From a bacterium (GTDB lineage: Bacteria; Desulfobacterota; Desulfocorpusculales; Desulfocorpusculum), in the NCBI GenBank assembly GCA_037481695.1, contig JBBFLE010000003.1:62001-126000 (forward strand): DNA of 64,000 bases, in the 5' to 3' direction. Below, piece after piece: positions 33,910-44,077 of the stretch; position 1 is the stretch's first letter, and each line of letters begins with the position of its first letter. A program made the position numbers and the translations under genes. The notes under the pieces are model-generated. The model ran no database searches and was not told the origin of the DNA. It saw only the letters and a list, made by a program, of their open reading frames with translations.

Positions 33910-34899
33910 TCATGCAAGTATTTCCTTCTCATCCCTCAACAGAAGCATGGCCGCAGCACCCACCGCTCCGGCAACTCCACCCAGCTTTGCTTGGACTATC
34001 TTGAGCTGCCCCAGAGCCGCCTTCATTGCCCTGTGCCTCACCCTTTGCTCCATCTCCTCCACCAGTTCAGGCATGCCCTGGACAATACCGCCTCCCAGAA
34101 CTATCCTTTGAGGATTGAAGCAGTGCACCACGCTTACCAACCCTGCGGCCAGGGCCTCTTTGGCCTTCCCAAGGATCTCTCCTGCCAGGCGGTCGCCTTT
34201 TCTGGCTGCCAATACTAGGGTCTGGGCGGTTATCCCCTCCAGGGTCCCCCCAGCTAGGCTAAGAAGTCTGGATCCGGCTGCTGGATAGGCTTGCACTGCC
34301 CTCCTGGCCTGTCTTGCCAATGCCCGGCCTCCTGCCAAAGCCTCCAGACAGCCCCGGCCTCCACAGTCGCACACAGGGCCTGAGAGTTCCACCACCATAT
34401 GGCCCAGCTCCCCTGCGGTGTTGGATGTGCCATGAAGCAGTCTGCCCCCCGATACAATCCCCCCTCCTATTCCAGTGCCCAAGAAAAGACAAACCAGGTC
34501 CTCCACACCCTTGCCAGCCCCGAAACGCCATTCTCCAAAAGCGGCTGCCCGCACGTCGTTGGTAACAAGAACCTCCAGCCCCAGTTCCTCTTGGATCCAG
34601 TCACCCAGGGGAACCTCTTTCCAGCCCAAATTGGGTCCAAAGATCACCTTCCCGCTATTCGCCTCTATCTGGCCTGCCACTCCAAGGCCTACCCCAGAGA
34701 CAAAGTGGCCGGGATCCTTGTGCTTCAAGACCTCCCGCACCGATTCAATGATCTGGGATGTCACTGCCCTGGGCCCTCCTGCCACGTCTGTGGCAACTCT
34801 CGTACTTGCCAGCACCAACCCGAGGCTGTCCACCAGGGCGGCCTCCAACTTGGTTCCTCCCAAATCGATTCCAACGGCCACTTTCTTTTTAGAAACCAT
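33910..34899 (-). CDS. ROK family sugar kinase
   Basis: 329 residues. The ATP motif IDLGGTKLEAALVD, the sugar/active-site motif VTNDVRAAAFGEWRFG, LFLGTGIGGGIVSGG, and the ROK zinc motif GHM...CDCGGRGCLE are intact, so a functional glucokinase or N-acetyl-hexosamine kinase is likely; there is no N-terminal HTH, so it is not an NagC/XylR repressor. ATG 34899 follows TTGAGGAAACAA. It starts eight bases after nuoI and appears to be the last cistron of the complex I operon. Confidence 0.9.
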   Translation of the reverse strand: MVSKKKVAVGIDLGGTKLEAALVDSLGLVLASTRVATDVAGGPRAVTSQIIESVREVLKHKDPGHFVSGVGLGVAGQIEANSGKVIFGPNLGWKEVPLGDWIQEELGLEVLVTNDVRAAAFGEWRFGAGKGVEDLVCLFLGTGIGGGIVSGGRLLHGTSNTAGELGHMVVELSGPVCDCGGRGCLEALAGGRALARQARRAVQAYPAAGSRLLSLAGGTLEGITAQTLVLAARKGDRLAGEILGKAKEALAAGLVSVVHCFNPQRIVLGGGIVQGMPELVEEMEQRVRHRAMKAALGQLKIVQAKLGGVAGAVGAAAMLLLRDEKEILA

Positions 34900-34907
34900 T
34901 TGTTTCC

Positions 34908-35471
34908 TCAAGGCATGTTGCTCATGGGATCCACCGGTGGCTTTTCCCCCTGGTGGCTACCCTTGGGACCCGTCACCTGGACTCCGGCTAACCTGTAGTA
35001 GTTGTATTCCTTGTCCTTGCCCCCGTGCTCCACCAGCAAGTCCTCCTTTTCGTAAAGCAGATCCATGGGGTTACGCCTCGTCATCTCGAAATCCGGGGTG
35101 AGCTGTATGGCCAGGGTGGGACATGCCTCTTCGCACAGGCCGCAAAATATGCATCTTGCAAAGTTTATCCTGAACCAGAGGGCATAGCGCCTACCGTCCT
35201 GCCGCTGTGCAGACTGCATGGAAATACAACTCACAGGACAAACGGCCGAACAAAGGTAGCAGGCCACGCACCTTTCCTGCCCGTCCGGGTCTCTTGTCAG
35301 AATGATGCGGCCCCTGCTTCTGTGGGGAAGACTCCTTTTCTGTTCTGGATATTGCTCGGTTACGGGTTTTTTGAAAAGATGTATGAAGGTGGTGGAGAAG
35401 CCCCAAGCCAGAGCTTGGAGCCCTTTCCAAAGCTCTTTGATGGCCCCTTTTTTCTCCATGACCTCTCCCAT
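34908..35471 (-). CDS. nuoI: NADH-quinone oxidoreductase subunit I
   Basis: 187 residues. Two [4Fe-4S] clusters (N6a/N6b) are coordinated by CVACYLCSAVCPVSC and CIFCGLCEEACPTLA. The segment LPHRSRGRIILTRDPDGQERC is typical of NuoI. It bridges the peripheral arm to the membrane part of complex I. Nine bases separate it from nuoH. Confidence 0.94.
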   Translation of the reverse strand: MGEVMEKKGAIKELWKGLQALAWGFSTTFIHLFKKPVTEQYPEQKRSLPHRSRGRIILTRDPDGQERCVACYLCSAVCPVSCISMQSAQRQDGRRYALWFRINFARCIFCGLCEEACPTLAIQLTPDFEMTRRNPMDLLYEKEDLLVEHGGKDKEYNYYRLAGVQVTGPKGSHQGEKPPVDPMSNMP

Positions 35472-35480
35472 GACACCGGC

Positions 35481-36476
35481 TCAGGACTCCCAAAAGGCCA
35501 GAATCGCTCCGGTGGCCAGCACGTTCAATATGGAAGCAGGAAGCAGGAGCTTCCATCCCAGATGCATCAACTGATCATAACGAAATCTCGGGAGAGTCCC
35601 CCTGATCCAGATGAGCAGGAAGGCTACAGCCGTCACTTTCAGTAGGAACCAGATTGCTGGAGGAAGGACAGGTCCCTTCCATCCCCCCAGGAACATGGTG
35701 GCAACCAAGGCTCCCAAGACCAGAATGTTTACATATTCCCCCAGGAAAAACAAACCAAAGCGCATGCCGCTGTACTCGGTGTGGTACCCAGCCACCAGTT
35801 CATTTTCGGCCTCGGGCAAATCAAAGGGAATTCTCCTAGTCTCGGCCATGGAGCTCAGGAAAAAAAGTACCAAGGACACCGGCTGGACAAGGGCAAAGGG
35901 AATGCCTTGCTGCGCCTCGACTATGCTCACCAGGCTGAAGGAGCCAGAGATCATCACCACCGGCGCCAGAGACAGACCCATGGAAAGTTCGTAGCTTATC
36001 ATCTGGGCAGCTCCCCTGACCCCGCCCAAGAGGCTGTACTTGGAATTGGAAGCCCACCCGCCCAGGGCCACACCGTATACTGCCAGGGAGGACATGGCGA
36101 ACAGGTACAGGACCCCCACTGGCACATCTGCCACGATTCCTTTGATCTTCGTGTCACCAAAGGCGAACTCCGGGCCCCAGGGTACAACTGCAAAGCTCAT
36201 GAGCACAGTGGCAGCCACAACAGCCGGGGCCATCAGAAAGAGCACCTTGTCGGCTCCGGCCGGGATCGTGTCCTCTTTGGTCAGGAGTTTTATCATGTCT
36301 GCCAAAGGTTGGAGCACTCCCCTGGGGCCTGCCCGGTTGGGCCCGTACCTGACCTGCAGCCGGGCCAGGATTTTCCTCTCGGCCAGGACCAGGTAAGCCG
36401 CTATCCCAAGGAGCACCAAGATAACAAGTGCTGATTTTATTGCCGCCAGAAAGACGGCCTCTGTCCATTGGGCCAT
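35481..36476 (-). CDS. nuoH: NADH-quinone oxidoreductase subunit H
   Basis: 331 residues, eight membrane helices. Family motifs: LAERKILARLQVRYGPNRAG and the acidic loop region GYHTEYSGMRFGLFFLGEY, both of which line the quinone chamber entrance. Length is normal. It is encoded between nuoG (62 bases upstream) and nuoI. Confidence 0.95.
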   Translation of the reverse strand: MAQWTEAVFLAAIKSALVILVLLGIAAYLVLAERKILARLQVRYGPNRAGPRGVLQPLADMIKLLTKEDTIPAGADKVLFLMAPAVVAATVLMSFAVVPWGPEFAFGDTKIKGIVADVPVGVLYLFAMSSLAVYGVALGGWASNSKYSLLGGVRGAAQMISYELSMGLSLAPVVMISGSFSLVSIVEAQQGIPFALVQPVSLVLFFLSSMAETRRIPFDLPEAENELVAGYHTEYSGMRFGLFFLGEYVNILVLGALVATMFLGGWKGPVLPPAIWFLLKVTAVAFLLIWIRGTLPRFRYDQLMHLGWKLLLPASILNVLATGAILAFWES

Positions 36477-36538
36477 TGTTTTCTAAGTTTTCCCGAGCTC
36501 AGGCTCGTCTCCGCTGCTTTATTGTCCCAGCCAATCCC

Positions 36539-38953
36539 TCAAATTATTTTTTCAAGCTGCCCTGAGTTGACCACCTCGGGAGGCCGCCCTGCCTTGTCCC
36601 AATCCAGGAGCCTATGGGCCTGGACCACCAAGAGTTCTTTGTGCATGTTCTCTTTGGTCTCAAGCAAGAACTCAAGCTCCCCTTGTTCCCAGCCCAGGCG
36701 CACCAAGTCTCCTTGTTTTAGGCCCAGGCAGGCTGCTGTCTCAGGATGTAGGAAACCCATGGGCCCTGCCTCCATCTTGCAGCTATGTCTTGAATAGGAG
36801 GAAAGCTCCTCTGTGCCAAATGTGGCCTGCACCAAAAGCAAACTCAAAGCCCCCTGGCCTTCCTCCTTCTGGGAATGAAAAATTTCTTCCCACCTCTTGC
36901 CCCCTTCAGGTTCCAGGGCCAGGATCCTCTGGCCTGGTCTTACCTCACGCAGCCATCCGAACCTCTGCCGCAGCACATTCCTCAGCCCCGGCAGATCCGA
37001 AAACCCAAGGGATTCACCCATGGCTTCCGAGAGCTTGGCCAGAGCCTCCCAGCCAGCACAGGTGCCACCCCCTGGGATCTCGGTCCCAAAAGTCCTGGGA
37101 GGATTTGCCTCTTCCAACATCTGTGATATGGGAATTCCCCCATGGTGGACTGCCGTGGCCTCCTGCAATCTGCCTTCATTGTTAACAAACAGGCAAGATG
37201 ATTCAAATAGACTCTTGCAAGGCATTACCACAGAGGCCTGCTTTGAAACCCCCGAAGGCAGGTAATCCATTACCAGGATCAACTCTAGGCCCTTGAATCC
37301 CTCCTTGAGCCTTGCCTTTCCCCAAAAGGAGAAAAGAGGATCCGTTTCCACAAGCACCAGGGCCTTGAGCTCACCTCTTTCTATTGCCTCCAGGAGTTCC
37401 TCCAAACCAGAGGCTTCCGAACCAGAAACAGCCACTGCCCCCAAGGAATTGGCCCCGCGCAGAACCGGGAAAAGGCCCCCACAGCCCTTCTCCTTTCTGA
37501 GGAAATGAGCCAGTTCCAAACATGCGCCCATGAAGTCTGCCTTGGCCAGGAGAGTGCCGCAGGCCATGACTGGTCTTTTCCCTCGGGCCAGGGCCTGCCT
37601 CCAGGCCTTGAGGAACCCCTGGTCATCAAACCCTTCATAAGGGCTCTTGGGCTTGCCTGCCAGATATTCCAGGGCCATGCCCATCTCCCTGGGATGTACC
37701 ACCCAATGGGAAAAGCAAAAGGGTAGCTCCACCCCTCTTGGATCCACCACACCCACCCAGCCTCCCTTTCTCCAGGCCTGACGAAGTGCCAGGGCCAACA
37801 TGGGAGCCTCCTGGACGGGATCAAGCCCCACCACAAGGATCGTGTCAGCCTCTTCAACCTGCTTCATGCTCACAAAGAGCTCTTGGCCTTGCAAGAGCCT
37901 ACGCACACATTTCAATTCCTGTGTCTCCATCCAGAGAAATGGACCTGAAACAGCATGTTTCTCGCAAAATAGCCTGAGGGCGCCCAGGCTCTCCAGGCTT
38001 GCCCTGGAAGAGCCCACCACAGCCGCTGAAGAGGGACCGTGCTTTTCTATTATTTCCCGCAGCCTCCCCCCAGCGTACGCCAGGGCCTCCTGCCAAGAAC
38101 AGGCCCTGCCCTCCACCAGAGGCCATCTGGGCCTGCTGGGATGATTGACATAATCAAATCCGTATCGGCCCCTGTCGCATATGAAGTGGCCGTTGACCTC
38201 AGGGTTGTGTCCTGCCTCTATTCTTAGCACCTCCCTGTACCTACTGTTGACGACAATGGAACAACCCAGGCAGCAGTGAATGCAAAGGGAGGGGGCTCTC
38301 TGGCACTCCCATCGTCTGGCCTTGAAACGTGAAGGCTTGTCTGTGAAGACCCCTGTGGGACAGATGTCTATGAGGTTTCCTGCAAAGGGGCTTTCCAGGG
38401 GCCCTGGCACTGCTCTTCCAAAATAGGTCCTGCTGGCCAGGCCCATGACCCCCATGTCCTTGTAACCCGAGTACTCTTGGTAGAAGCGCCTGCATCGCCA
38501 GCAGTGGATACAGCGGTTCATCTCGTGCTGCACAAAAGGACCCAGGTCCTGGTCCTCATAGGTGCGTTTGGAGCCCGGGAATCTCCTCATGGAGTGACCC
38601 CCAGCCACCGTCATCTCCTGCAAGACGCAGTGTCCACCCTCATCGCAGACCGGGCAGTCGTGAGGGTGGTTCATCATGAGCCACTCCATGATCTGCTTTC
38701 TGAATTGCAAGGCATCCGGGTGTTGGGTGGATACCACCATGCCCTCCTTGGCCTCCACCATACAGCTCATGAGAAGGCCTCTTACGGGTCCCTCCAGGAA
38801 ACTCACGGCACAAAGCCTGCAGGCTCCTGCAGAACCCAGGGCTGGATGGTAACAGAGCCTTGGGATATATATGCCCAGCTGCTGAGCTGCCTCGATCACC
38901 TTTGTGCCGGAGGCCACTTCTATGGAGCGGCCGTCTATGACTATCTGGGGCAT
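36539..38953 (-). CDS. nuoG: NADH-quinone oxidoreductase subunit G
   Basis: 804 residues. N-terminal [2Fe-2S] ferredoxin domain (CYHPALGSAGACRLCAV...C), the HxxxCxxCxxxxxC cluster region HPHDCPVCDEGGHCVLQ, two [4Fe-4S] clusters (CIHCWRCRRFYQE, LIDICPTGVFTDK), then a molybdopterin-oxidoreductase-like domain without cofactor role, beginning with a further Cys set CIHCCLGCSIVV. Fully consistent with a functional peripheral-arm subunit. Confidence 0.94.
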   Translation of the reverse strand: MPQIVIDGRSIEVASGTKVIEAAQQLGIYIPRLCYHPALGSAGACRLCAVSFLEGPVRGLLMSCMVEAKEGMVVSTQHPDALQFRKQIMEWLMMNHPHDCPVCDEGGHCVLQEMTVAGGHSMRRFPGSKRTYEDQDLGPFVQHEMNRCIHCWRCRRFYQEYSGYKDMGVMGLASRTYFGRAVPGPLESPFAGNLIDICPTGVFTDKPSRFKARRWECQRAPSLCIHCCLGCSIVVNSRYREVLRIEAGHNPEVNGHFICDRGRYGFDYVNHPSRPRWPLVEGRACSWQEALAYAGGRLREIIEKHGPSSAAVVGSSRASLESLGALRLFCEKHAVSGPFLWMETQELKCVRRLLQGQELFVSMKQVEEADTILVVGLDPVQEAPMLALALRQAWRKGGWVGVVDPRGVELPFCFSHWVVHPREMGMALEYLAGKPKSPYEGFDDQGFLKAWRQALARGKRPVMACGTLLAKADFMGACLELAHFLRKEKGCGGLFPVLRGANSLGAVAVSGSEASGLEELLEAIERGELKALVLVETDPLFSFWGKARLKEGFKGLELILVMDYLPSGVSKQASVVMPCKSLFESSCLFVNNEGRLQEATAVHHGGIPISQMLEEANPPRTFGTEIPGGGTCAGWEALAKLSEAMGESLGFSDLPGLRNVLRQRFGWLREVRPGQRILALEPEGGKRWEEIFHSQKEEGQGALSLLLVQATFGTEELSSYSRHSCKMEAGPMGFLHPETAACLGLKQGDLVRLGWEQGELEFLLETKENMHKELLVVQAHRLLDWDKAGRPPEVVNSGQLEKII

Positions 38954-38966
38954 GCTGGATTCTTCC

Positions 38967-40244
38967 CTAACGGGTTTGGTACGGGCATCTCCCGAGCCTC
39001 AAGTGCTCCAAGACCTCGTCTTCAAAACAACTCAGGAGGCTCTCCAGAGGTTGAGCTGCCCCGGGAGCCAAGGGGCAGAAAGCATTGCATAAGGCATCGG
39101 CCATGGACCTCAGCATCTCCACATGTTCCCGAGTTCCCCTGCCCTGCTCCAGGCCATCCAGAAGTTCCTCCACAAAGGGAAGCCCCTCCCTGCAGGGTGT
39201 GCACCATCCGCAGGATTCCCTTGCGAAAAAACGTATGAGGTTCACCGTGGCCCTCAAAAGACAGGTGGTCTCATCAAAAACTATGATGGCGCCTGTGCCC
39301 AGCCTGTGTCCCATTCTTCTGAGGGCCTCATAGTCCATCTCAGCATCCAGAAATTCCGGGCTCATAAACCTGGTGGAAGCTCCTCCTGGAAGACAGGCCT
39401 TGAACCTGCTGCCAGGGCGCATCCCGCCAGCATGAACCTCCAGGATCTCCCTCAAGGCAGTACCCATGGGAAGCTCGTAGCAACCTGGCCTTTGAACCTT
39501 ACCGCTTACGCAATAGAGCTTGGTCCCTGCACCTGTCTGGCTTCTGGCCAGGCCCTTGAACCAGTCGGGCCCGTTTAAGATTATGTGCGGCACGCAGGCC
39601 AGGGTCTCCACATTGTGGAGCACCGTGGGCATGTTCCAGAGGCCTTTCTCGGTTGTCCTGGGCGGAGTTTCCCGGGGCTGGGGTCTGAGCCCCATTATGG
39701 CGTTTATCTGGGCAGTGCCCTCCCCACAAATGTAGCGGCCCCCGCTTCTGTGCACCTCCAGCTCCATGGAAAACTCGCTTCCAAGTATATGCTGCCCTAC
39801 CAGGTGGGCTTCCCGGGCCTTGCTGATCTCCCTCTCCAGGATTTCAGCCATGCGGCCATATGCAGGCCTTACAAAGATTACTCCCTTGGAGGCCCCCACC
39901 GCGTAGCCCGCCAAGAGCATGCCCTCTATGAGCTGGTGGGGATCTGCATGTATCAGCACCCTGTCTTTGAATGTGCCTGGTTCCATCTCATCGGCATTGG
40001 CTACCAGGTACCTGGGATGGGGTGCGTCTTCGGCCACGCCCATCCACTTGCGACCTGCTGGGAATCCGGCCCCACCTCTGCCTTGAAGCCCGCTGTCCAC
40101 AACCATTCCGCATAGATCTTTGGGGGATAACTCCTTCAGGGCCAGCTCCAGAGCCCTGTACCCGCCCGAGGTCCGGTATTCCTGAAGGCCAGTGGTTCTG
40201 TCTGCTTTTCGGTTCCTCAGCAACACCATGGGGAGGTCTTTCAT
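38967..40244 (-). CDS. nuoF: NADH-quinone oxidoreductase subunit F
   Basis: 425-residue NADH/FMN-binding subunit. FMN site GLQGRGGAGFPAGRKW and the N3 [4Fe-4S] ligands ESCGWCTPCREG are intact. The normally near-invariant ICGEETAL motif reads ICGEGTAQ here: one of two glutamates in the nucleotide pocket is glycine (codon GGC). In E. coli a glutamate in this pocket helps discriminate NADH from NADPH, so nucleotide preference may differ. The ATG overlaps the nuoE stop by four bases. Confidence 0.93.
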   Translation of the reverse strand: MKDLPMVLLRNRKADRTTGLQEYRTSGGYRALELALKELSPKDLCGMVVDSGLQGRGGAGFPAGRKWMGVAEDAPHPRYLVANADEMEPGTFKDRVLIHADPHQLIEGMLLAGYAVGASKGVIFVRPAYGRMAEILEREISKAREAHLVGQHILGSEFSMELEVHRSGGRYICGEGTAQINAIMGLRPQPRETPPRTTEKGLWNMPTVLHNVETLACVPHIILNGPDWFKGLARSQTGAGTKLYCVSGKVQRPGCYELPMGTALREILEVHAGGMRPGSRFKACLPGGASTRFMSPEFLDAEMDYEALRRMGHRLGTGAIIVFDETTCLLRATVNLIRFFARESCGWCTPCREGLPFVEELLDGLEQGRGTREHVEMLRSMADALCNAFCPLAPGAAQPLESLLSCFEDEVLEHLRLGRCPYQTR

Positions 40245-40747
40245 CTTGGTAGCCCCTTGCGCTCATCCCCTGTGCGCAGTTCTTCCAGTATCTTGTCTAT
40301 CTTCTCTTGGTTGAGGTTTCCGTAGACTCTCCTGTTAACCAGCATGGCAGGAGCCATGTCGCAGTAACCTATGCAGCAAACGGGCAGGAGGGTGAAAAGC
40401 CCGTCGGGGGTGGTCTCCCCCATGCGAATCCCAAGTCTTGCCTCCAGGTGTTCCCCCAGTTTCTCTCCTTCCTCAAGCCAGCAAACCACGCTGTCGCACA
40501 CTCTTATGACAAAACGGCCCACAGGCCTCCTGTAGATAAAATCGTAAAAGCTGGCCAGCTCTTCCAGCTCCAAGAGGCTCATTCCCAACAGCCGTGCCGC
40601 CTCTTCGAGGGCATCATCGCTCAAGTATCCGTACTGCTCTTGGAGGGCCAGCATCACGTCCACCACCAGCTCCCGCGGATGCTCGGCCCTGCGTATCCTT
40701 TGTTCCAATTCCTTCAAGAGGCCGGTCTTCTGGTTTGTTGCTTCCAT
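40241..40747 (-). CDS. nuoE: NADH-quinone oxidoreductase subunit E
   Basis: 168-residue thioredoxin-fold [2Fe-2S] subunit. Cluster N1a ligands are CDSVVC (C-x4-C) and CIGYC (C-x3-C, in LLPVCCIGYCDMAPAM). The N-terminal part contains the usual helical region LQEQYGYLSDDALEEAA. It lies 126 bases downstream of the nuoBCD fusion. Confidence 0.94.
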   Translation of the reverse strand: MEATNQKTGLLKELEQRIRRAEHPRELVVDVMLALQEQYGYLSDDALEEAARLLGMSLLELEELASFYDFIYRRPVGRFVIRVCDSVVCWLEEGEKLGEHLEARLGIRMGETTPDGLFTLLPVCCIGYCDMAPAMLVNRRVYGNLNQEKIDKILEELRTGDERKGLPR

Positions 40748-40873
40748 TTTCTGCCCTTTACCCCAAAATCGACCTTAGCCCTTGCAGAGCCTTGAGAGCA
40801 GATGGCCTGTTGCCCTCTAGGCAGCCAACCCCTTGATCCCCATATGGAATCCTGGTTCTTTCAATTACAGCTC

Positions 40874-43276
40874 CTACCTGTCTATGTCCGGCAGTATGTA
40901 GTCTATGGAGCCTATTATGGCCAGGAGATCCGCTACAAATGCTCCTTTGGCCATAAGGGGCATCACCTGCATGTTGGCAAAGCCTGGAGCCCTGATGCGA
41001 ACCCTGTAAGGATAACCAAGTCCGTCGCTCACCAGATAGTAACCCTGCTCCCCCCTGGGGCACTCTGTGGCTGCATAGGCTTCCCCTATGGGGAGGCGGG
41101 GGCCCTGAGTCACATTTATGAAGTGGTGAATGAGGCTTTCTATGTCCTGAAGGGAGTCCTTTCTTTCTGGGATGCAATACCTATAGTCCTGGCTGATCCA
41201 CCTGCCTGAGGGCATGTGGGCCACTGCCTGCCCTATGATCTTGAGGCTCTGCCTCATTTCTTCCACCCTCACCAGGTACCTGGCGTAGCAATCCCCATCG
41301 GAGGCAGTGGGCACATCGAACTCGAAATCCTCATAACCGCTGTAAGGGAAGGCCTTTCTTAGATCCCAGGCGAGTCCACAGGCCCTCAAATTGGGGCCGC
41401 TTACTCCCCACTCCACTGCATCTTTGAGGCTCAGGCGTCCCACACCCACTGTGCGGGCCCGAAAGATGGGATTCCTGGTTATGAGGGCCTCGTACTCTGC
41501 CAGGCGTTGGGGGAACTCTTTCAGGAACGAATCCACTGCCTCCTTCCAGCCTTGGGGCAGGTCCTGGGCCACTCCCCCTATGCGGAACCAGGAGGGATGA
41601 AGCCTGCCTCCTGTTATGAACTCCACTATGTCCAGCAACTTTTCCCTTTCCCTGAAAGCGTAAAAATTAGGGGTCATGGCTCCCACATCATGGGCAAAGG
41701 TGGCAAACCAGACCAGGTGGTTGCTGATGCGAAAGAACTCGGCCAGCATGACTCTTATGAACTTGGCTCTGGCAGGCACATCTATGCCGGCCAGAGTCTC
41801 CACGGCCTGGAGGTAGGAGAGGTTGTTGGCAGCGCCGCTTAAGTAGTCCACCCGGTCTGTATACGGGATGAATTGGTGCCAGGTCTGTCTTTCCCCTATC
41901 TTTTCCACTCCCCTGTGGTGATACCCGATGTCCATGCCCAGATCCAGTATCTCCTCGCCCTTTAGTCTCAACACGAATCTCATGAGGCCGTGGGTACCCA
42001 AATGATGTGGCCCCAGGTTCAGGATCAGGCTTTCTTCTCCCCCCCTTCGGGGTGGGAGCACATCTGCTGCCTCCAGGGGTTGATGCCTCAGAGCGTCTTC
42101 TGTGGTGTAAGGAGGCATCTCGGTGGCCCGGCCCGGGTAATCCTTGCGCAAGGGGTGGCCTTTCCAATCATGGGGCATGAGCAACCTGCGCAGGTCCGGG
42201 TGGCCTTGGAACTCCACCCCGAACATGTCGTAGGCTTCCCTTTCATACCAGTTTGCCGAGGGCCACACAGAAGTGGCCGAAGGAGCCGAAGGCTCATCTC
42301 CCTCCAGCCCCACCTTGAGCCTAAGCCTCTTTGGGGGATCAAAGGACAGCAAGTGATAAACCAGGGTGAATCTCCCAGAGCCGCATCTGCCCTCCTGACG
42401 CATGGATTCATCCAGTACCGTAAGATCATCCAGCCTCTGGAATCTGGGGGTTGCCTGCTCCTTGAGAAATCTGAGCACATCAAGAATTACCTCTTTGCCC
42501 ACTTTGAAACAGCACATATCCACCGTGGGCGCCTCGGGGACAATGAGTCCCTGGAAGCGCTCCTGGAGCTGTGTGCTTAGAGCCTGATGGGTGTGTTTCA
42601 TTTCCAAGCAGGGAGCCTGCGGAGTCCAGATGAGCGGTGAACGATTTCCACTGAATCGGGGAGGAGAGGCCGAGTCTCCTCTCACACGGGTTCCTTGATA
42701 GCCAGTACCCCTGGGATCCCTGGTTTTTGTGAGGCCATCTAGGAGCACCTGGGTCTGGGTCCCCTGACTTCCGCCCCTGAGGCCCAAAACCCTCCTGGCC
42801 GGCCGCTCCTCCAGGATTTTCTCCTGCAGCTGCACCAGGCCATGGAGCACTGCCTCAGGCCTAGGCGGACAACCCGGTATGTAGAGGTCCACAGGCAGGA
42901 TCTGGTCCACGCCCTGCACCACGCTGTACACGTCGTACATTCCCCCGGAATTGGAACATGAGCCCATGGAAATCACCCACTTGGGCTCTGGCATCTGCTC
43001 GTAGAGTCTCAACACCACAGGGGCCACCTTCTTGAACACGGTCCCTGAGACAATGAGCAGGTCGGCCTGGCGTGGAGAACCTCTCAAGACCTCTGAGCCG
43101 AACCTGGCTAAGTCGTACCTGGATGTGAAAGCGGCCGCTTCTTCCACAAAACAACAGGAAAGCCCAAAGAACATAGGCCAGAGGCTTCTTTGGCGGGCCC
43201 AATTTATGATGGTGTCTAGGCTTCTCAACAAGGGCCCTGGGGCTCCCCCAGGCGATTTCTTCTTGATACCCCCCAA
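40874..43276 (-). CDS. nuoBCD: NADH-quinone oxidoreductase fused subunits B, C and D
   Basis: One uninterrupted 800-residue frame. Residues ~1-165 are NuoB with the N2 cluster ligands [18 protein letters not shown] and PGCPPRPEA; a ~60-residue linker rich in Arg/Gly/Pro follows; residues ~240-400 are NuoC ([28 protein letters not shown]); the rest is NuoD ([39 protein letters not shown]-like [16 protein letters not shown]). The likely start is TTG 43276 after GGGAGGTTTGGA, overlapping nuoA by 52 bases; the frame remains open to 43495 but that part is antisense-like to nuoA. NuoCD fusions are common; a B-C-D fusion is rarer. Confidence 0.9.
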   Translation of the reverse strand: MGGIKKKSPGGAPGPLLRSLDTIINWARQRSLWPMFFGLSCCFVEEAAAFTSRYDLARFGSEVLRGSPRQADLLIVSGTVFKKVAPVVLRLYEQMPEPKWVISMGSCSNSGGMYDVYSVVQGVDQILPVDLYIPGCPPRPEAVLHGLVQLQEKILEERPARRVLGLRGGSQGTQTQVLLDGLTKTRDPRGTGYQGTRVRGDSASPPRFSGNRSPLIWTPQAPCLEMKHTHQALSTQLQERFQGLIVPEAPTVDMCCFKVGKEVILDVLRFLKEQATPRFQRLDDLTVLDESMRQEGRCGSGRFTLVYHLLSFDPPKRLRLKVGLEGDEPSAPSATSVWPSANWYEREAYDMFGVEFQGHPDLRRLLMPHDWKGHPLRKDYPGRATEMPPYTTEDALRHQPLEAADVLPPRRGGEESLILNLGPHHLGTHGLMRFVLRLKGEEILDLGMDIGYHHRGVEKIGERQTWHQFIPYTDRVDYLSGAANNLSYLQAVETLAGIDVPARAKFIRVMLAEFFRISNHLVWFATFAHDVGAMTPNFYAFREREKLLDIVEFITGGRLHPSWFRIGGVAQDLPQGWKEAVDSFLKEFPQRLAEYEALITRNPIFRARTVGVGRLSLKDAVEWGVSGPNLRACGLAWDLRKAFPYSGYEDFEFDVPTASDGDCYARYLVRVEEMRQSLKIIGQAVAHMPSGRWISQDYRYCIPERKDSLQDIESLIHHFINVTQGPRLPIGEAYAATECPRGEQGYYLVSDGLGYPYRVRIRAPGFANMQVMPLMAKGAFVADLLAIIGSIDYILPDIDR

Positions 43277-43680
43277 TCCAAACCTCCCTTTCGCCAGACG
43301 TATCCCAGGCCCAGAAGAAGAATTCCCAGAAAGAGAAACATCACGACCCAGCCAGGCTTGCCGAGTCTGCGGGCCACCACAGCCCAGCTCAAAACATATA
43401 TGGCCTCCACATCGAATATTAGAAAAAGTATGGCCACCAGGTAAAAGGGCAATGGGTAGGCCAATCTGGCGGAGCCTGTGGGCACTATGCCGCATTCATA
43501 AGGCCGGAGTTTCTCTGAAGAGGGCCTCTTCTCCCCTAGAAAGCGGCAAAGGGCCAGGAGCAATGCCATGAGGCCCAATACTATGGCACCGTAAAGAGCC
43601 AAGGGTATAAGCCATGGTGGAAACTGCACCTCCTGTCCCAAGATCCCCTCCCAAGGTACCGGGTGCTGCTGGCAGGCCAT
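43225..43680 (-). CDS. nuoA: NADH-quinone oxidoreductase subunit A
   Basis: 151 residues with three membrane helices. The family signature [17 protein letters not shown] (with the loop cysteine) and [21 protein letters not shown] are clear. First gene of the nuoA-BCD-E-F-G-H-I operon. The N-terminal ~20 residues before the first helix are slightly long, so the start could be later than ATG 43680. Confidence 0.92.
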   Translation of the reverse strand: MACQQHPVPWEGILGQEVQFPPWLIPLALYGAIVLGLMALLLALCRFLGEKRPSSEKLRPYECGIVPTGSARLAYPLPFYLVAILFLIFDVEAIYVLSWAVVARRLGKPGWVVMFLFLGILLLGLGYVWRKGGLDWGVSRRNRLGEPQGPC

Positions 43681-44077
43681 GTGAAATGCTTCTTGGATTG
43701 TATCTGCTTGAAAAGCAGAGGGGTGCCCGCCAGCCCGTGCACATTAGATCACAAGTAACAGCAAATGGCGCCAAGCGTCAAGCACAAACCTGGGCTGGAT
43801 TGCTGGGCCCAATGTGTGACACAGGAGGCCAGGATGCAAACCTGAGGTTCATGTGGAGCCATGGGAACACTCTAATCCAGGCTGGATGCCCAATGGATCG
43901 TCAACTGGAGTCAGGTTGCCCTCCAAGACCGCTCTTGTCTTGGCAGGCTCTTCACAGGAAAATATCACCAAGTGACATGGTGGCCCAAGGGTCTTTGTTG
44001 GGTTTCAGGGGAACCAAAGATCTAAGATCGCCAGCAATGGTTTTTTGTGTGAGGGCCCCAGTGGGGAGTGACTCATC
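43681..44077. other. Divergent intergenic region, nuo operon / HTH gene
   Basis: 397 bases without a credible gene. It must contain the nuo promoter (minus strand) and that of the HTH/two-CW regulator. The only clear structure is CTGCTT-GAA-AAGCAG (43704-43718), a six-base-arm inverted repeat just upstream of nuoA; no strong -35/-10 is visible. Confidence 0.5.
43704..43718. promoter_or_regulatory. Inverted repeat upstream of nuoA
   Basis: CTGCTT-GAA-AAGCAG, 24 bases upstream of the nuoA ATG. Could be an operator or leader hairpin. Confidence 0.3.
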
